A stretch of 64,000 bases of DNA from CADEED01 sp020442965. GTDB lineage: Bacteria > Pseudomonadota > Gammaproteobacteria > Steroidobacterales > Steroidobacteraceae. The translations under genes were made by a program, and so were the position numbers. Under the pieces are notes generated by a model that saw only the letters and a list, made by a program, of their open reading frames with translations, was not told where the DNA came from and searched no databases. Shown here one piece after another: positions 34,522 through 43,426 of this stretch. The stretch lies in the NCBI GenBank assembly GCA_041395525.1, contig JAWLAH010000008.1, forward strand, positions 41,007-105,006, read 5' to 3'. Numbering within the stretch: the first letter of the stretch is position 1; every line of letters starts with the position of its first letter.

Positions 34522-37056
34522 ATGACAGGAGATTTCGCGACGGACCAGACCGGGGGCGCTGTACGCACCGTGGGCATCAGCCTCAGAACCAAGTATGTCG
34601 TGGTAGCGGCCGTTTGTGCGCTGCTGGGCCTCGCTGCGGTCGCCAGTATCGTTGCGTATCAGAACTGGTCCACCTACCAAGGCATTCACCGCATTCTCGA
34701 GGACACGACCAACCAGCGGGTCGGCGAGGAACTGCGGTTGCGCGCGGCAGCGGTCGCCGAAGAGCTCGCAACGGCGGTCGCGGTTCCAACGTTGACCCTC
34801 GATCGAGCGGCCATCGAGCGCGTTGGCAACCAATTCGCAACCGACGCGACGATTGTCAATTTGAGCGTGCACACCCTTTCCGGCGAAGAACTGTTCAGTT
34901 TCAAACGCAGCGACACGCCAAACGATCAGCTAACCCGTTCGGCACTACGCCAGATCCGCGCCACTGCTGGCGCGCTGGGTGGCGCCTCGCACAGTGTCGG
35001 TGAAGTCGCAGTGACCGTACGCGCAGCACAAGCGACCGATGGCAGTGCGCGCGTTGAACTGCGCCTCGCGAGTATGCGTCGTGATCAACTCGTCAAAGGA
35101 CTGATCGCGGCGGGCGCGCTAGGCGCCATCGCATTGATTGCGGGACTGGCGCTTGCTTGGTGGGCGGGACGTCGGCTGCTGCAGCCACTGGCGCAGCTGG
35201 TAAAGGGCGCCGAGCGCATTACGCAGGGTGACTACTCGCGTCCGCTCGATGTCGGTCGGCGCGACGAAATCGGCGATCTGCAAGCGGCGCTCGAGCGCAT
35301 GCGGCACAAACTTCGCCAGAATACGGTCAGCAAGAACTACATCACGCACGTACTCAGCAGCATGACCGATGCGGTGTTCGTCACCTCGCCCGACGGCGTT
35401 ATCCGGATGGCGAACCATGCAGCCTGCAAACTGATGAGCTTCGGCGAGGAAGAACTCGTTGGTCGCTCCATCGCGTCAATTCTTGCCGAGGACCAGCGTG
35501 CAGATTTCGACTTGCTGCAAGCCGCACAGGAAACACGCGAGACCGTGGTACACACACGGCAGGGACAGTCGATCCCGGTGCTGCTGTCGGGCTCGGCGAT
35601 TTCATCGGACGACCCGCAGTATCAGGGTACGATCTTCGTCGCTCGCAACATCACGGATCGCAAGCGCGCGGAACGGCGTATCCGTTATCTCGCACGTTAC
35701 GACGCGCTCACCAAAGTTCCGAACCGCATGCAGTTTCAGCACCTGCTGCAGCAGGCGATCGCGCGCGCCCTGCGCAGCAAGCAGGCGCTGGCGCTCCTGT
35801 ATATCGACATGGATCGGTTCAAGGAGATCAACGACACCTTCGGTCACTCGGCGGGCGATCGTGCGCTCGAGATTCTGGCTGAGCGACTCGGGCAGACGGT
35901 GCCCAAGGACACCGTTACGGGCCGCCTTGCGGGCGATGAGTTCGCGTTGTTCATCGAGAACCTCCCGGTCGACGAGGATAACCGCGGCACGCTCGCGCAG
36001 TTCGCACGCAAACTGCTCGCCGATATCAGCCGTGCGTTCCAGGTCTCGAATCAGGAAGTCTATCTAACCGGCAGCGTTGGCATCGCGCTGTGCCCGCGCG
36101 ATGCTACCAACGTGATCGACATCATCCGCAATGCCGATGCGGCGATGTATCACGCCAAACAGAATGGCGGCAACTCGTTCTCGTTCTACTCACCGGAGAT
36201 GAACGCAGCAGCAGTCGAGCGCTTGATGCTGAAGAGCAAGTTGCGGCGCGCACTCGAGCGTGATGAGTTTCTGGTGCGCTACCAACCGAAGGTGGATCTT
36301 CGCGACGGGCGCATCGTTGGAGCGGAGGCACTACTACGCTGGCGCTTGCCGGGTCATGGGGACATTCCGCCCGGGCAGTTCATTCCGCTGGCAGAAGAAA
36401 CGAATCTCATCCTTGAAGTCGGCGAGTGGGTCCTGAATCGCGTCTGCATGGACTATCGCGAGTTGCAAGCGTCGGTGGAAACACCTGGCCGCATCTCGCT
36501 CAACCTGTCGCTCAAGCAGTTGCGCCAGGCCAGTTTCATCCTGCGATTCCGCTCCGTCTTTCGCAAGCATGGCGTTGCGCCGTCGAATTTCGAACTCGAG
36601 ATTACCGAAACCACATTGATGGCCGATGCCAAGCGGACCGTGCGGCTGCTCGATGAGCTGTACGCGATGGGTCTGCATCTCTCGATCGACGATTTTGGAA
36701 CTGGTTACTCGTCGCTCTCCGCATTGCAGCAGTTCCCGATCGGTACGCTCAAGGTCGACCAATCGTTTGTGCGCGATGTGGGCGACGACGAAAGCGACGC
36801 CACGATCGTGCGCACGATCATCGACATGGGTCGCAGCCTCGGCATGGACGTGGTGGCAGAGGGAATCGAGTCGACCACGCATCTCTCCTTCTTGCGCGCC
36901 CACCACTGTCCGTTTGGACAAGGCCGCCTGTTCGGCGAGCCCTGTACACTCGAGGAGCTGCGACTCCTCCTCGAGCGCCAACGTTTGAGCGGCCCGGCAT
37001 TCGGGCATCTCACTAACGAGCTGCGCATCGCTGGCATGTCGCAGAAGATTTCCTAG
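34522..37056 (+). CDS. Membrane PAS-GGDEF-EAL c-di-GMP enzyme
   Basis: The 844-residue product has a TM helix (about 25-48), a periplasmic sensor region, a second TM (about 193-215), HAMP (about 215-265), PAS (about 275-375), GGDEF (about 385-550) and EAL (about 560-820). The cyclase motif is AGDEF in RLAGDEFALF, usually active. The phosphodiesterase motifs EALLRW, EITETTL, DDFGTGYSSL, KVDQSF and EGIES are complete. Both activities are therefore possible and the net one cannot be told. With the riboswitch at 1.5 kb it shows that c-di-GMP signalling operates in this organism. It is a single-gene unit. Confidence 0.93.
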   Translation: MTGDFATDQTGGAVRTVGISLRTKYVVVAAVCALLGLAAVASIVAYQNWSTYQGIHRILEDTTNQRVGEELRLRAAAVAEELATAVAVPTLTLDRAAIERVGNQFATDATIVNLSVHTLSGEELFSFKRSDTPNDQLTRSALRQIRATAGALGGASHSVGEVAVTVRAAQATDGSARVELRLASMRRDQLVKGLIAAGALGAIALIAGLALAWWAGRRLLQPLAQLVKGAERITQGDYSRPLDVGRRDEIGDLQAALERMRHKLRQNTVSKNYITHVLSSMTDAVFVTSPDGVIRMANHAACKLMSFGEEELVGRSIASILAEDQRADFDLLQAAQETRETVVHTRQGQSIPVLLSGSAISSDDPQYQGTIFVARNITDRKRAERRIRYLARYDALTKVPNRMQFQHLLQQAIARALRSKQALALLYIDMDRFKEINDTFGHSAGDRALEILAERLGQTVPKDTVTGRLAGDEFALFIENLPVDEDNRGTLAQFARKLLADISRAFQVSNQEVYLTGSVGIALCPRDATNVIDIIRNADAAMYHAKQNGGNSFSFYSPEMNAAAVERLMLKSKLRRALERDEFLVRYQPKVDLRDGRIVGAEALLRWRLPGHGDIPPGQFIPLAEETNLILEVGEWVLNRVCMDYRELQASVETPGRISLNLSLKQLRQASFILRFRSVFRKHGVAPSNFELEITETTLMADAKRTVRLLDELYAMGLHLSIDDFGTGYSSLSALQQFPIGTLKVDQSFVRDVGDDESDATIVRTIIDMGRSLGMDVVAEGIESTTHLSFLRAHHCPFGQGRLFGEPCTLEELRLLLERQRLSGPAFGHLTNELRIAGMSQKIS

Positions 37057-37076
37057 TCTCGCCCGGCGCATCTGGT

Positions 37077-37907
37077 TCAGCGCCGCGGCGGGGCGGGAGC
37101 GAACCCCAGCTGTGAGTCTTTCCACAGCCTGTTAGCGGGCTCGCAATCGAGGATGCCGCGACGACAGAGCGTCTCGCGCCATTCGTATTTGATCAGCACG
37201 CGAGCAGCCTCGTGCGGTGCAGCGCGAAACTTGACGCGGACGGCACCCTCGACACGCCGATCGCCATAGCCGGTACCCGGCTCAGATTCGGCGGCGCCGG
37301 TCGCCGCGTCGGCCGACGCCGAAGGTGCGGCACGAGCAGAGCGTTCGACCGACTGGCCCACTTCGTCGGCCGCTCGTGATCTGCGGTCGCGCAACTCCTG
37401 CAATACGACACGCTGTTCCCGATACGCCGCCACCGCGATCACGCCGCGCGCCGAGCGATCACCGAATGCTTCTGAGTAGGAGTCCGCCCAGTCCGTGAAA
37501 TAGAACTCATTTACTGACTCGAGATCTGTGCGCCAACCAGAGTAGTCAGCGCTCTCCCAGGGGCCCAGCACGTACATCGGCTCGTTTGCGGTGAGCTCGG
37601 AACGTGCGCCTGAGATGATATTTCGCCCGTCAACCGCCACGACCACACCAATACGCTCAGCAGTCGTATTGCGAAGTCGGATTCTATAGCGCTGACCCCG
37701 CTCAGCTTCCAGATAGCTGCGACTCGCCGAATCGTGATCGCCCACGGCAAATTGTCGCAGTGGCGTGCCGTTTGCGGCGACGATATCGACCAGGACACTG
37801 GCGTGTGCGGTGCTGGTCAGCATGCACAGCGCGGCGAGCATCACACAGCCACTCGCAACGTGCCCGGCGATTGACCGTAGTTTCGTGCACCGAATTAGCT
37901 CTTGCAT
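37077..37907 (-). CDS. Secreted protein of unknown function
   Basis: I do not recognise this 276-residue product. A signal peptide covers about residues 1-37, ending STAHASVL. The mature part has RYRIRLRNTTAERIGVVVAVDG, ISGARSELTANEPMYVLGPWE and FYFTDWADSYSEAFGDRSARG, a beta-rich pattern. An Ala/Ser-rich linker and a C-terminal segment with two Cys (ETLCRRGILDCEPANRLW), which may form a disulfide, follow. ATG 37907 has GGGAGA upstream. A hairpin with a U-tract lies 110 bp upstream on the same strand and may attenuate it. Confidence 0.75.
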   Translation of the reverse strand: MQELIRCTKLRSIAGHVASGCVMLAALCMLTSTAHASVLVDIVAANGTPLRQFAVGDHDSASRSYLEAERGQRYRIRLRNTTAERIGVVVAVDGRNIISGARSELTANEPMYVLGPWESADYSGWRTDLESVNEFYFTDWADSYSEAFGDRSARGVIAVAAYREQRVVLQELRDRRSRAADEVGQSVERSARAAPSASADAATGAAESEPGTGYGDRRVEGAVRVKFRAAPHEAARVLIKYEWRETLCRRGILDCEPANRLWKDSQLGFAPAPPRR

Positions 37908-38014
37908 ATGTCATCTCCCGTTCGGTCGCAAGATGCGCCGCTGTCCCACTGAACGGACCGCGGCACCGAACGGGGTTAGTTAGCCGGAGTGCGCTCGCAA
38001 ATGGCGCCGCCCAT

Positions 38015-38043
38015 AAAAAAGGGCGGAGCTTTAAGCTCCGCCC
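38015..38043 (-). terminator. Rho-independent terminator on the minus strand
   Basis: Read on the minus strand, GGGCGGAGCTT and its complement form a strong stem with a small loop, followed by six T. It lies upstream of the minus-strand gene starting at 37907, with only plus-strand coding beyond 38201. It therefore ends either a short RNA started near 38060-38150 or a leader that attenuates the 37907 gene. Confidence 0.75.
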
Positions 38044-38200
38044 GAACGGGGGGTCGCTCGTCCGATTGGACGGTTGACACAGCGATTGTACACACTTCGC
38101 GTCAAGGTTATGATTAGGTACTTTCCGCAATATCCTGTACAAATTCTATACGTGAGTGGATCGTACACCGAGACCGCGCGGGTGCTTGCCCAACTATAGA

Positions 38201-39796
38201 ATGCAAGGAATGCGGCACGAGGCCCAAGCGAACGATTCTGATCACGAGCAAGCTTCCCTGACGCCGCCTCGCAGCCGCGGTAACTGGCGTATCTCGTTTT
38301 CCGTCGCGCTGCTGCTCTTCATCGGCATTTGCGCGATCAACGGTGCGCGGCATAGTTTGAACGCTCTGCCGCGCGGCGTCGACGTAACCGGTCAGGTCAC
38401 GACGCTGCCCGCTGATGACATTCGATTTCTGACGGACCTGACACACGCCGATGCTTACGGCCGACCGCTCGTTGAGCAGCAGATCTTCGATCACGTGTTA
38501 AAGATCATCGGTAACGCGAACGACTTTCTGGTACTCGATTTCTTTCTGTTCAACCATCAAAGCGGTGCGCTGGCGCCCGGGCAAGTCTATCGGCCTCTCT
38601 CGAGCCAGTTGCGCGATGCGCTCATCGCACGCAAGGAGGCCGTCCCCGCTCTGCGCGTGTTGTTAGTGACGGATCCGATCAACGATGTCTACGGTGGCGA
38701 TCCATCCGCCGATCTGCGCGCGCTGCGCGCTGCCGGTATCGACGTGATCCTGACGGACCTCGATCGGTTGCGAGACTCCAACCCCCTCTACTCGGGATTC
38801 TGGCGCACCGTAATAGATTGGTGGGCAGGTGACGGCAGTGGCCCTGGTTGGCTGCCCAATCCGCTCGAAGGCGGCCCGTCGCGCGTCACGTTCCGCGCTT
38901 GGGCGCGGCTCCTGAATTTCAAGGCTAACCACCGAAAGCTCGTGATCGGTGACGACGGCGCAGGCAAGTTGGTCGGGATCGTCACCTCAGCCAACCCGCA
39001 TGATGCGAGCAGCGCACACTCCAATGTCGCAATACAACTGAGCGGCGATGCGCTACGACCATTGCTCCAGAGCGAGATCGAAATCGCCCGGTTCTCCGGC
39101 TGGCGCGGCAATTTGCGCCCCTACGAGGCGGCCGACGACCGCCAACCACCCGAACCGCTCGGTGCCTTGCCCAGCATCACGCCTGCGGCCCCGATTTACG
39201 CGACCGCGCAGGCACTGACTGAAGGGGCGATCAAAGCAGCCGTGCTGCAGCGGCTAGCGGCGACCGAGGCGCACGATTCGATCGACGTCGCGATGTTCTA
39301 TCTGGCCGATCGCGCAATCATCGAGGCGCTACTGCAGGCCGCGGCGCGGGGGGTCGAGATACGTGTCATTCTCGACCCCAACAAGGATGCGTTCGGCCGC
39401 ACCAAGTCGGGCATTCCCAATCGGCCGGTTGCCAGCGAGCTGGTTGCCGCGAGCGACGGGGCGATCAAGATCCGCTGGTATCGCACGCACGGCGAGCAGT
39501 TTCATGTCAAATTGTTAGTCATCAAGCACGCGGCATCGCTGTGGTTCACCTTGGGATCGGCCAATTTCACGCGGCGCAATCTCAACAACTTCAATCTTGA
39601 AGCGAACGTCGCCATAGAAGTGCCAACGAGAGCGCCATTGGCCGAACACGTCACCGGCTATTTCGATCGACTTTGGTCGAATCGGGATGCCCCTGACTCG
39701 GAGTACACCGCGGATTACCCGACCTGGGCCGATCCTGCGCAGTCGAGCTACTGGCTCTATCGACTGATGGAAGGATCGGGCGTGTCGACGTTCTGA
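38201..39796 (+). CDS. Phospholipase D-family membrane-anchored protein
   Basis: The product, about 531 residues, has an N-terminal TM anchor (ISFSVALLLFIGICAI) and two PLD-type half-sites. The first, NHRKLVIGDD...GIVTSANPHD, is a complete HxKxxxxD motif. The second, FHVKLLVIK...TLGSANFTRRNL, keeps His, Lys and GSAN but has Lys in place of Asp. Cardiolipin synthases and related phosphodiesterases use both halves. The catalytic domain faces the periplasm if the N-terminus acts as a signal anchor. Start choice is uncertain (GTG 38156, ATG 38201 or ATG 38210); TATACG at 38145-38150 could be a -10 and favours the later starts. The end overlaps the convergent lipoprotein gene by 40 bp. Confidence 0.85.
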   Translation: MQGMRHEAQANDSDHEQASLTPPRSRGNWRISFSVALLLFIGICAINGARHSLNALPRGVDVTGQVTTLPADDIRFLTDLTHADAYGRPLVEQQIFDHVLKIIGNANDFLVLDFFLFNHQSGALAPGQVYRPLSSQLRDALIARKEAVPALRVLLVTDPINDVYGGDPSADLRALRAAGIDVILTDLDRLRDSNPLYSGFWRTVIDWWAGDGSGPGWLPNPLEGGPSRVTFRAWARLLNFKANHRKLVIGDDGAGKLVGIVTSANPHDASSAHSNVAIQLSGDALRPLLQSEIEIARFSGWRGNLRPYEAADDRQPPEPLGALPSITPAAPIYATAQALTEGAIKAAVLQRLAATEAHDSIDVAMFYLADRAIIEALLQAAARGVEIRVILDPNKDAFGRTKSGIPNRPVASELVAASDGAIKIRWYRTHGEQFHVKLLVIKHAASLWFTLGSANFTRRNLNNFNLEANVAIEVPTRAPLAEHVTGYFDRLWSNRDAPDSEYTADYPTWADPAQSSYWLYRLMEGSGVSTF

Positions 39797-40446
39797 AGTG
39801 CGGCGCCAAGACGGGTGCTCAGCTGCGCGAGGACATCCTGGGTAGCTGACTCAAATGCCGCAACCACCGCCGTCATGCGATCTGCGGTTGCACGTTGCGT
39901 TGCTTGCACGGTGAACACGTTCAGCAACGCACGATCGTTACGGCGCCCCAGAGCCGCATCGAGCGTCACGACAACTGTCGGCGCACCACCGTCCGCGCCA
40001 TACTGGGACTCGAAGCGCCGCAAGACGAGATTCAAGGTGTAATCCGGTGCGAAACTGCCCGCGTCGCCAAAGACGGCGCGGAATTGCCCGGCGCTGCCCA
40101 GGCTTTCGACCACTAACGACTCAAGCATGTCGGGGGCGGGATCGGTCCAACGGCTCGCCGCATAGGTGTCGAAGCGCCGGTCGGCGCGCACGACCGCGAT
40201 GCGGTCGGTATCAAGACCGGTGCTAGCCTCGGGCCGACGGACCTGAAGCACCGCCCGCGGCCCGGTGCTTGCGGCCGTAGCGTCGCTTTGCCGAGCGACG
40301 TCCGTTACCGGCAGCGGTGCACGCAACACATAGGTCTGTACCGGCTGCTCGTTACTCGTCAGCACCGAAGCGCAACCACTCAGCGTAACGACACTCAACA
40401 GCAAGGCCCGGACAAAAAAGGCTCGATTCGACAGTGGCAAGCTCAT
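39757..40446 (-). CDS. ABC-transport auxiliary lipoprotein (PqiC-like)
   Basis: The 229-residue lipoprotein has lipobox LSGC near residue 25 and the pattern of the ABC-type transport auxiliary component: PVQTYVLRAPLP, VLQVRRPEASTGLDTDRIAVV, FDTYAASRWTDPAPDML, DYTLNLVLRRFESQY. PqiC-type proteins partner MCE proteins in moving lipids between membranes. It is the last gene of the mlaE-mlaF-mlaD-like operon and overlaps its MCE gene by 4 bp. Confidence 0.9.
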   Translation of the reverse strand: MSLPLSNRAFFVRALLLSVVTLSGCASVLTSNEQPVQTYVLRAPLPVTDVARQSDATAASTGPRAVLQVRRPEASTGLDTDRIAVVRADRRFDTYAASRWTDPAPDMLESLVVESLGSAGQFRAVFGDAGSFAPDYTLNLVLRRFESQYGADGGAPTVVVTLDAALGRRNDRALLNVFTVQATQRATADRMTAVVAAFESATQDVLAQLSTRLGAALQNVDTPDPSISR

Positions 40447-41411
40447 CGGGGAATCTCCACCCCGCGTGACCGCGGCTGGAACAGAATCTGTGAGGGTTCA
40501 TTCTTCAGGCTCTGCGACAGCTCGCGAAACTCGTTCGCGGCTTTGCGGCTGTCGCTGAGCAAGCGCTCGAACTCTGGCAGCCCGTCGCGCAGCAGCGATC
40601 GAATATCGGTGCGGTTCTCGGCGATCATCGCATCGAGTTTGGTCGTCGTGTTAGCGAGGTTGTCCGCCACCACACGCACCCGTTCGGCAGCGGCCGCAAG
40701 GTCCGGTCCTGCATCCTCGCCCAGAGTACGAACGCTGATCGCGGCTGCACGAATCTCCGCGCTGGTGGCGCGCAGATCGGTCATCAGGGCACCCAGCTGG
40801 TGGGTCGTTTCAGGTAGCGCACTGGCCGTAGTTTCGAGACCAGTGAGCGTCGTCGTGATCGACGCGATGTTCTTGTCCGACATGATGGCGTTGAGCCGGT
40901 CGATGGTACTGGACGCACGGCCGACCAATTCGGGCAGGCTGGCGAGGAACAAATCGAGGTTGGACCGCACCGATCGAATCACCGGATACACGTCGCTCGG
41001 TACCGGCTCCATCAGGGTCTTGTTGCCGCGGTCCGCCAACAAATCGATGTATAGCAGCCCGGTGACGCCCTGTAGCGAGAGCTCCGCGACGGTCGTGTCG
41101 GAAATCGGTGCCGACTCGTCAATGTCAGCGATCACCTGCACACGATCCGGCGCCCGATGATCGATCCGCAAGTCAGCCACGCGGCCCACATCGACACCAA
41201 GATAGCGTACCGCGCTGCCGCGGTTGAGACCGCTCACGCTGCCGCCAAAGTAGATCTCGTAGCGAACGTTGTCGCGGCGGTCACGGCCACCCGCATACCA
41301 GTAGACAAAAAAGCTCGCCAGCGCTATCACCAGAAGCACGAACGCGCCGACGGCGGCGTAATTACCTTCACGCTCCACGTTGAGCTCCGTAGCGCTCGGC
41401 GCGCTCGCCAT
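40443..41411 (-). CDS. MCE-domain substrate-binding protein (MlaD family)
   Basis: The 322-residue protein has one N-terminal TM helix (about 20-40) and an MCE domain (about 45-125: YEIYFGGSVSGLNRGSAVRYLGVDVGRVADL, split here by function; then LSLQGVTGLLYIDL). A long helical region follows, predicted to form the trimeric or hexameric needle or barrel that carries lipids. It overlaps the ATPase gene by 44 bp if ATG 41411 is the start, an unusually long overlap. Confidence 0.88.
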   Translation of the reverse strand: MASAPSATELNVEREGNYAAVGAFVLLVIALASFFVYWYAGGRDRRDNVRYEIYFGGSVSGLNRGSAVRYLGVDVGRVADLRIDHRAPDRVQVIADIDESAPISDTTVAELSLQGVTGLLYIDLLADRGNKTLMEPVPSDVYPVIRSVRSNLDLFLASLPELVGRASSTIDRLNAIMSDKNIASITTTLTGLETTASALPETTHQLGALMTDLRATSAEIRAAAISVRTLGEDAGPDLAAAAERVRVVADNLANTTTKLDAMIAENRTDIRSLLRDGLPEFERLLSDSRKAANEFRELSQSLKNEPSQILFQPRSRGVEIPR

Positions 41412-42144
41412 GGAAATAGGCCTGAATCCACGGATGCGGGTACTCGGTGATACCTGCCAGTGTGTCGGTGACCATTTTGCGATCGACTATCACGCCGACA
41501 CGATTGCAGGTTCTGAAGATGGTGTCGAGGTCGTGGGTGATCATGACAACCGTGAGTTTGAGTTGGCGCTGCAGATCCATCAACAGGGAATCGAAAGCTG
41601 CGGCGCTGATCGGGTCGAGACCGGACGTCGGCTCATCGAGAAACAGCAGCGGCGGATCGAGCGCCAGGGCGCGCGCCAGCGCGGCACGCTTGACCATGCC
41701 ACCGGAGAGCTGCGACGGGTATTTGTGTGCGTCTGCTTCCGCGAGTCCGACGAGGCGGATCTTCAGTAGCGCCAGCGCATCGCGTGTCGCGGTATCGAGC
41801 GACAAGTGTTCCAGCATCGGCAACTGCACGTTTTGGATCACGGTGAGCGAGCTGAACAAGGCGCCCTGTTGGAAAGTGACTCCGTAGCGCGCTTTGTAGC
41901 CGTGCAGCTCCTTCTCAGACAAGCCGGTCAACTTGCGTCCCTCGAGACGCACCTCACCCGCTTGCGGTTGATGCAGGCCCAGGATAGTCCGCAACAACAC
42001 GGACTTGCCCGAGCCCGAACCGCCCACGATGCCAAAGACCTCGCCGGTCTCGACCGTCATGTCTAGTCCGTCGTGCACAACCTGCCGGCCGAAGCGATTC
42101 ACCAGCCCCCGCACTTCGATCGCTGGTGTCGACGCCGTACTCAT
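41368..42144 (-). CDS. MlaF-type ABC transporter ATPase
   Basis: The 258-residue ATPase carries Walker A (GGSGSGKS), signature QLSGGMVKRAALARAL (LSGGM is typical of MlaF), Walker B (LLFLDEPTSGLD) and the switch His in MITHDLDT. It starts 3 bp after the permease stop and powers the lipid transporter with the permease and MCE protein. Confidence 0.95.
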   Translation of the reverse strand: MSTASTPAIEVRGLVNRFGRQVVHDGLDMTVETGEVFGIVGGSGSGKSVLLRTILGLHQPQAGEVRLEGRKLTGLSEKELHGYKARYGVTFQQGALFSSLTVIQNVQLPMLEHLSLDTATRDALALLKIRLVGLAEADAHKYPSQLSGGMVKRAALARALALDPPLLFLDEPTSGLDPISAAAFDSLLMDLQRQLKLTVVMITHDLDTIFRTCNRVGVIVDRKMVTDTLAGITEYPHPWIQAYFHGERAERYGAQRGA

Positions 42145-42147
42145 CGC

Positions 42148-43263
42148 TCAGATATCAAGCTGCCAGAACGCAACGGCGAAAATCGCATCGGCGAAAATCA
42201 CGAGAAAGATCGACTGCACGACCGCGACGGTCGTGAGCCGCCCTAATTCTCGCGATGAATCACGCACCTGCAAACCGCGATAGCTGGCTGATAGTGCGAT
42301 CAGAAGCGCGAACACCGGTGCTTTGATGATGCCAACCCAGAAGGTTGTCGGGCCAATAGCGGATTTCATTTCGGTCAGATACTGCACCAGCGGCATATCG
42401 AGCAGGAGTCGGCACAGTACCGCGCCGCCAGTCAGCCCGATCGCATCAGCTATCACTGTCAGCAGCGGCAAGGCAATGACGAGGCCAGCCACGCGCGGCA
42501 GCACTAACACCTCGATCGGGTTTACACCACTCGCACGCAAGGCATCCGCTTCCTCATTGAGCTTCATGGCGCCAATCTCAGCGGCAAACGCGCTACCGGA
42601 GCGACCCGCAACGATGATCGCCGTGAGCAGTACTCCCAACTCGCGCAGCACGCCGATCGTCACTGTGTCGACGACGTATATCTCGGCGCCGAACTGCCGC
42701 AACTCTTCCGCCGCGATATACGCGATGATGATGGTGATGAGAAATGCGATCAGTGAAACGATCGGTACCGCCGTGATACCGGTGTCATACACATGGCGCG
42801 CGATCGAGATGGGCCGCAAACGGCGGAAACTCGTGAGTACGGTAGTGCTCATCGCGGCTACCCGGCCGATGAAATCGAGGCCCGACTTCGCGTTTTCCAC
42901 GCGCACCATGACTTGCTGACCGAGCGCCGAGATCGGCTGAAATTCAGATTCCGACGACTGCGGTGGCACAGGAGGCCCACCCTGATCGAGGGTCTTCTCG
43001 ACCAGGTGTAACAACTCCGGCTCTGGCGTGCGCCATTCGACTTGCCGGCCAGCCGCCTGCACCTGCCGCAAGAGCTTGCGCAGGCGCCACGCTCCCGATA
43101 GATCGAGCAATGCCGCGTTGCTGGTGGACACTCCCAGTGCGCCCGCCCCGCGCCAGTCGATGGCGCTCAATTCCGCGTCGATGGCGGGAAGATTGGCGGC
43201 GAGCCACGCGCCGCTGAGCGTCAACTCGAGTCCGGTCGACGTGCGCTCGATCTGGGTATACAT
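42148..43263 (-). CDS. MlaE-type permease with N-terminal STAS-like domain
   Basis: The product, about 371 residues, starts with a STAS-like domain (about 1-100) resembling MlaB, fused to the MlaE permease. The permease shows SLIAFLITIIIAYIAAEELRQFG split over two helices, RSGSAFAAEIGAMKLNEEADALRASG and an ending with several TM helices. The fused domain probably replaces the separate MlaB of E. coli. ATG 43263 is chosen for AGGG about 6 bp upstream; the ATG at 43302 adds thirteen residues. No mlaC is present in the cluster. Confidence 0.92.
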   Translation of the reverse strand: MYTQIERTSTGLELTLSGAWLAANLPAIDAELSAIDWRGAGALGVSTSNAALLDLSGAWRLRKLLRQVQAAGRQVEWRTPEPELLHLVEKTLDQGGPPVPPQSSESEFQPISALGQQVMVRVENAKSGLDFIGRVAAMSTTVLTSFRRLRPISIARHVYDTGITAVPIVSLIAFLITIIIAYIAAEELRQFGAEIYVVDTVTIGVLRELGVLLTAIIVAGRSGSAFAAEIGAMKLNEEADALRASGVNPIEVLVLPRVAGLVIALPLLTVIADAIGLTGGAVLCRLLLDMPLVQYLTEMKSAIGPTTFWVGIIKAPVFALLIALSASYRGLQVRDSSRELGRLTTVAVVQSIFLVIFADAIFAVAFWQLDI

Positions 43264-43330
43264 CTTGTGCCCTAAGATCGCATTCCGGTGCTGCTGATGC
43301 AATCGCGGCGGTCGCGGTGAAGCCGTATGG

Positions 43331-43391
43331 GCGTCACGCTCGCCCGCAGCGTCACGCTCGACGCGGCGCGCTGGTCGCGCGCCGCGTCGAG
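43331..43391. repeat. Tandem 12-mer and perfect 15-bp hairpin
   Basis: GCGTCACGCTCG occurs twice (43331-43342 and 43350-43361). The second copy runs into a perfect inverted repeat: CTCGACGCGGCGCGC (43357-43371), five-base loop, and its complement (43377-43391). There is no T-tract on either strand. It lies between the repeat-protein stop and the permease start, both minus strand. Confidence 0.8.
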
Positions 43392-43426
43392 GCTAGGTGC
43401 CTAACAAATATGACGTCGTGGCGCGT

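Noticed and set aside
38073..38114. Plus-strand promoter using TTGACA (38073-38078) and TATGAT
   Set aside because: The spacing is about 29 bp, too long for sigma70; another -10 nearer the gene seems more likely.
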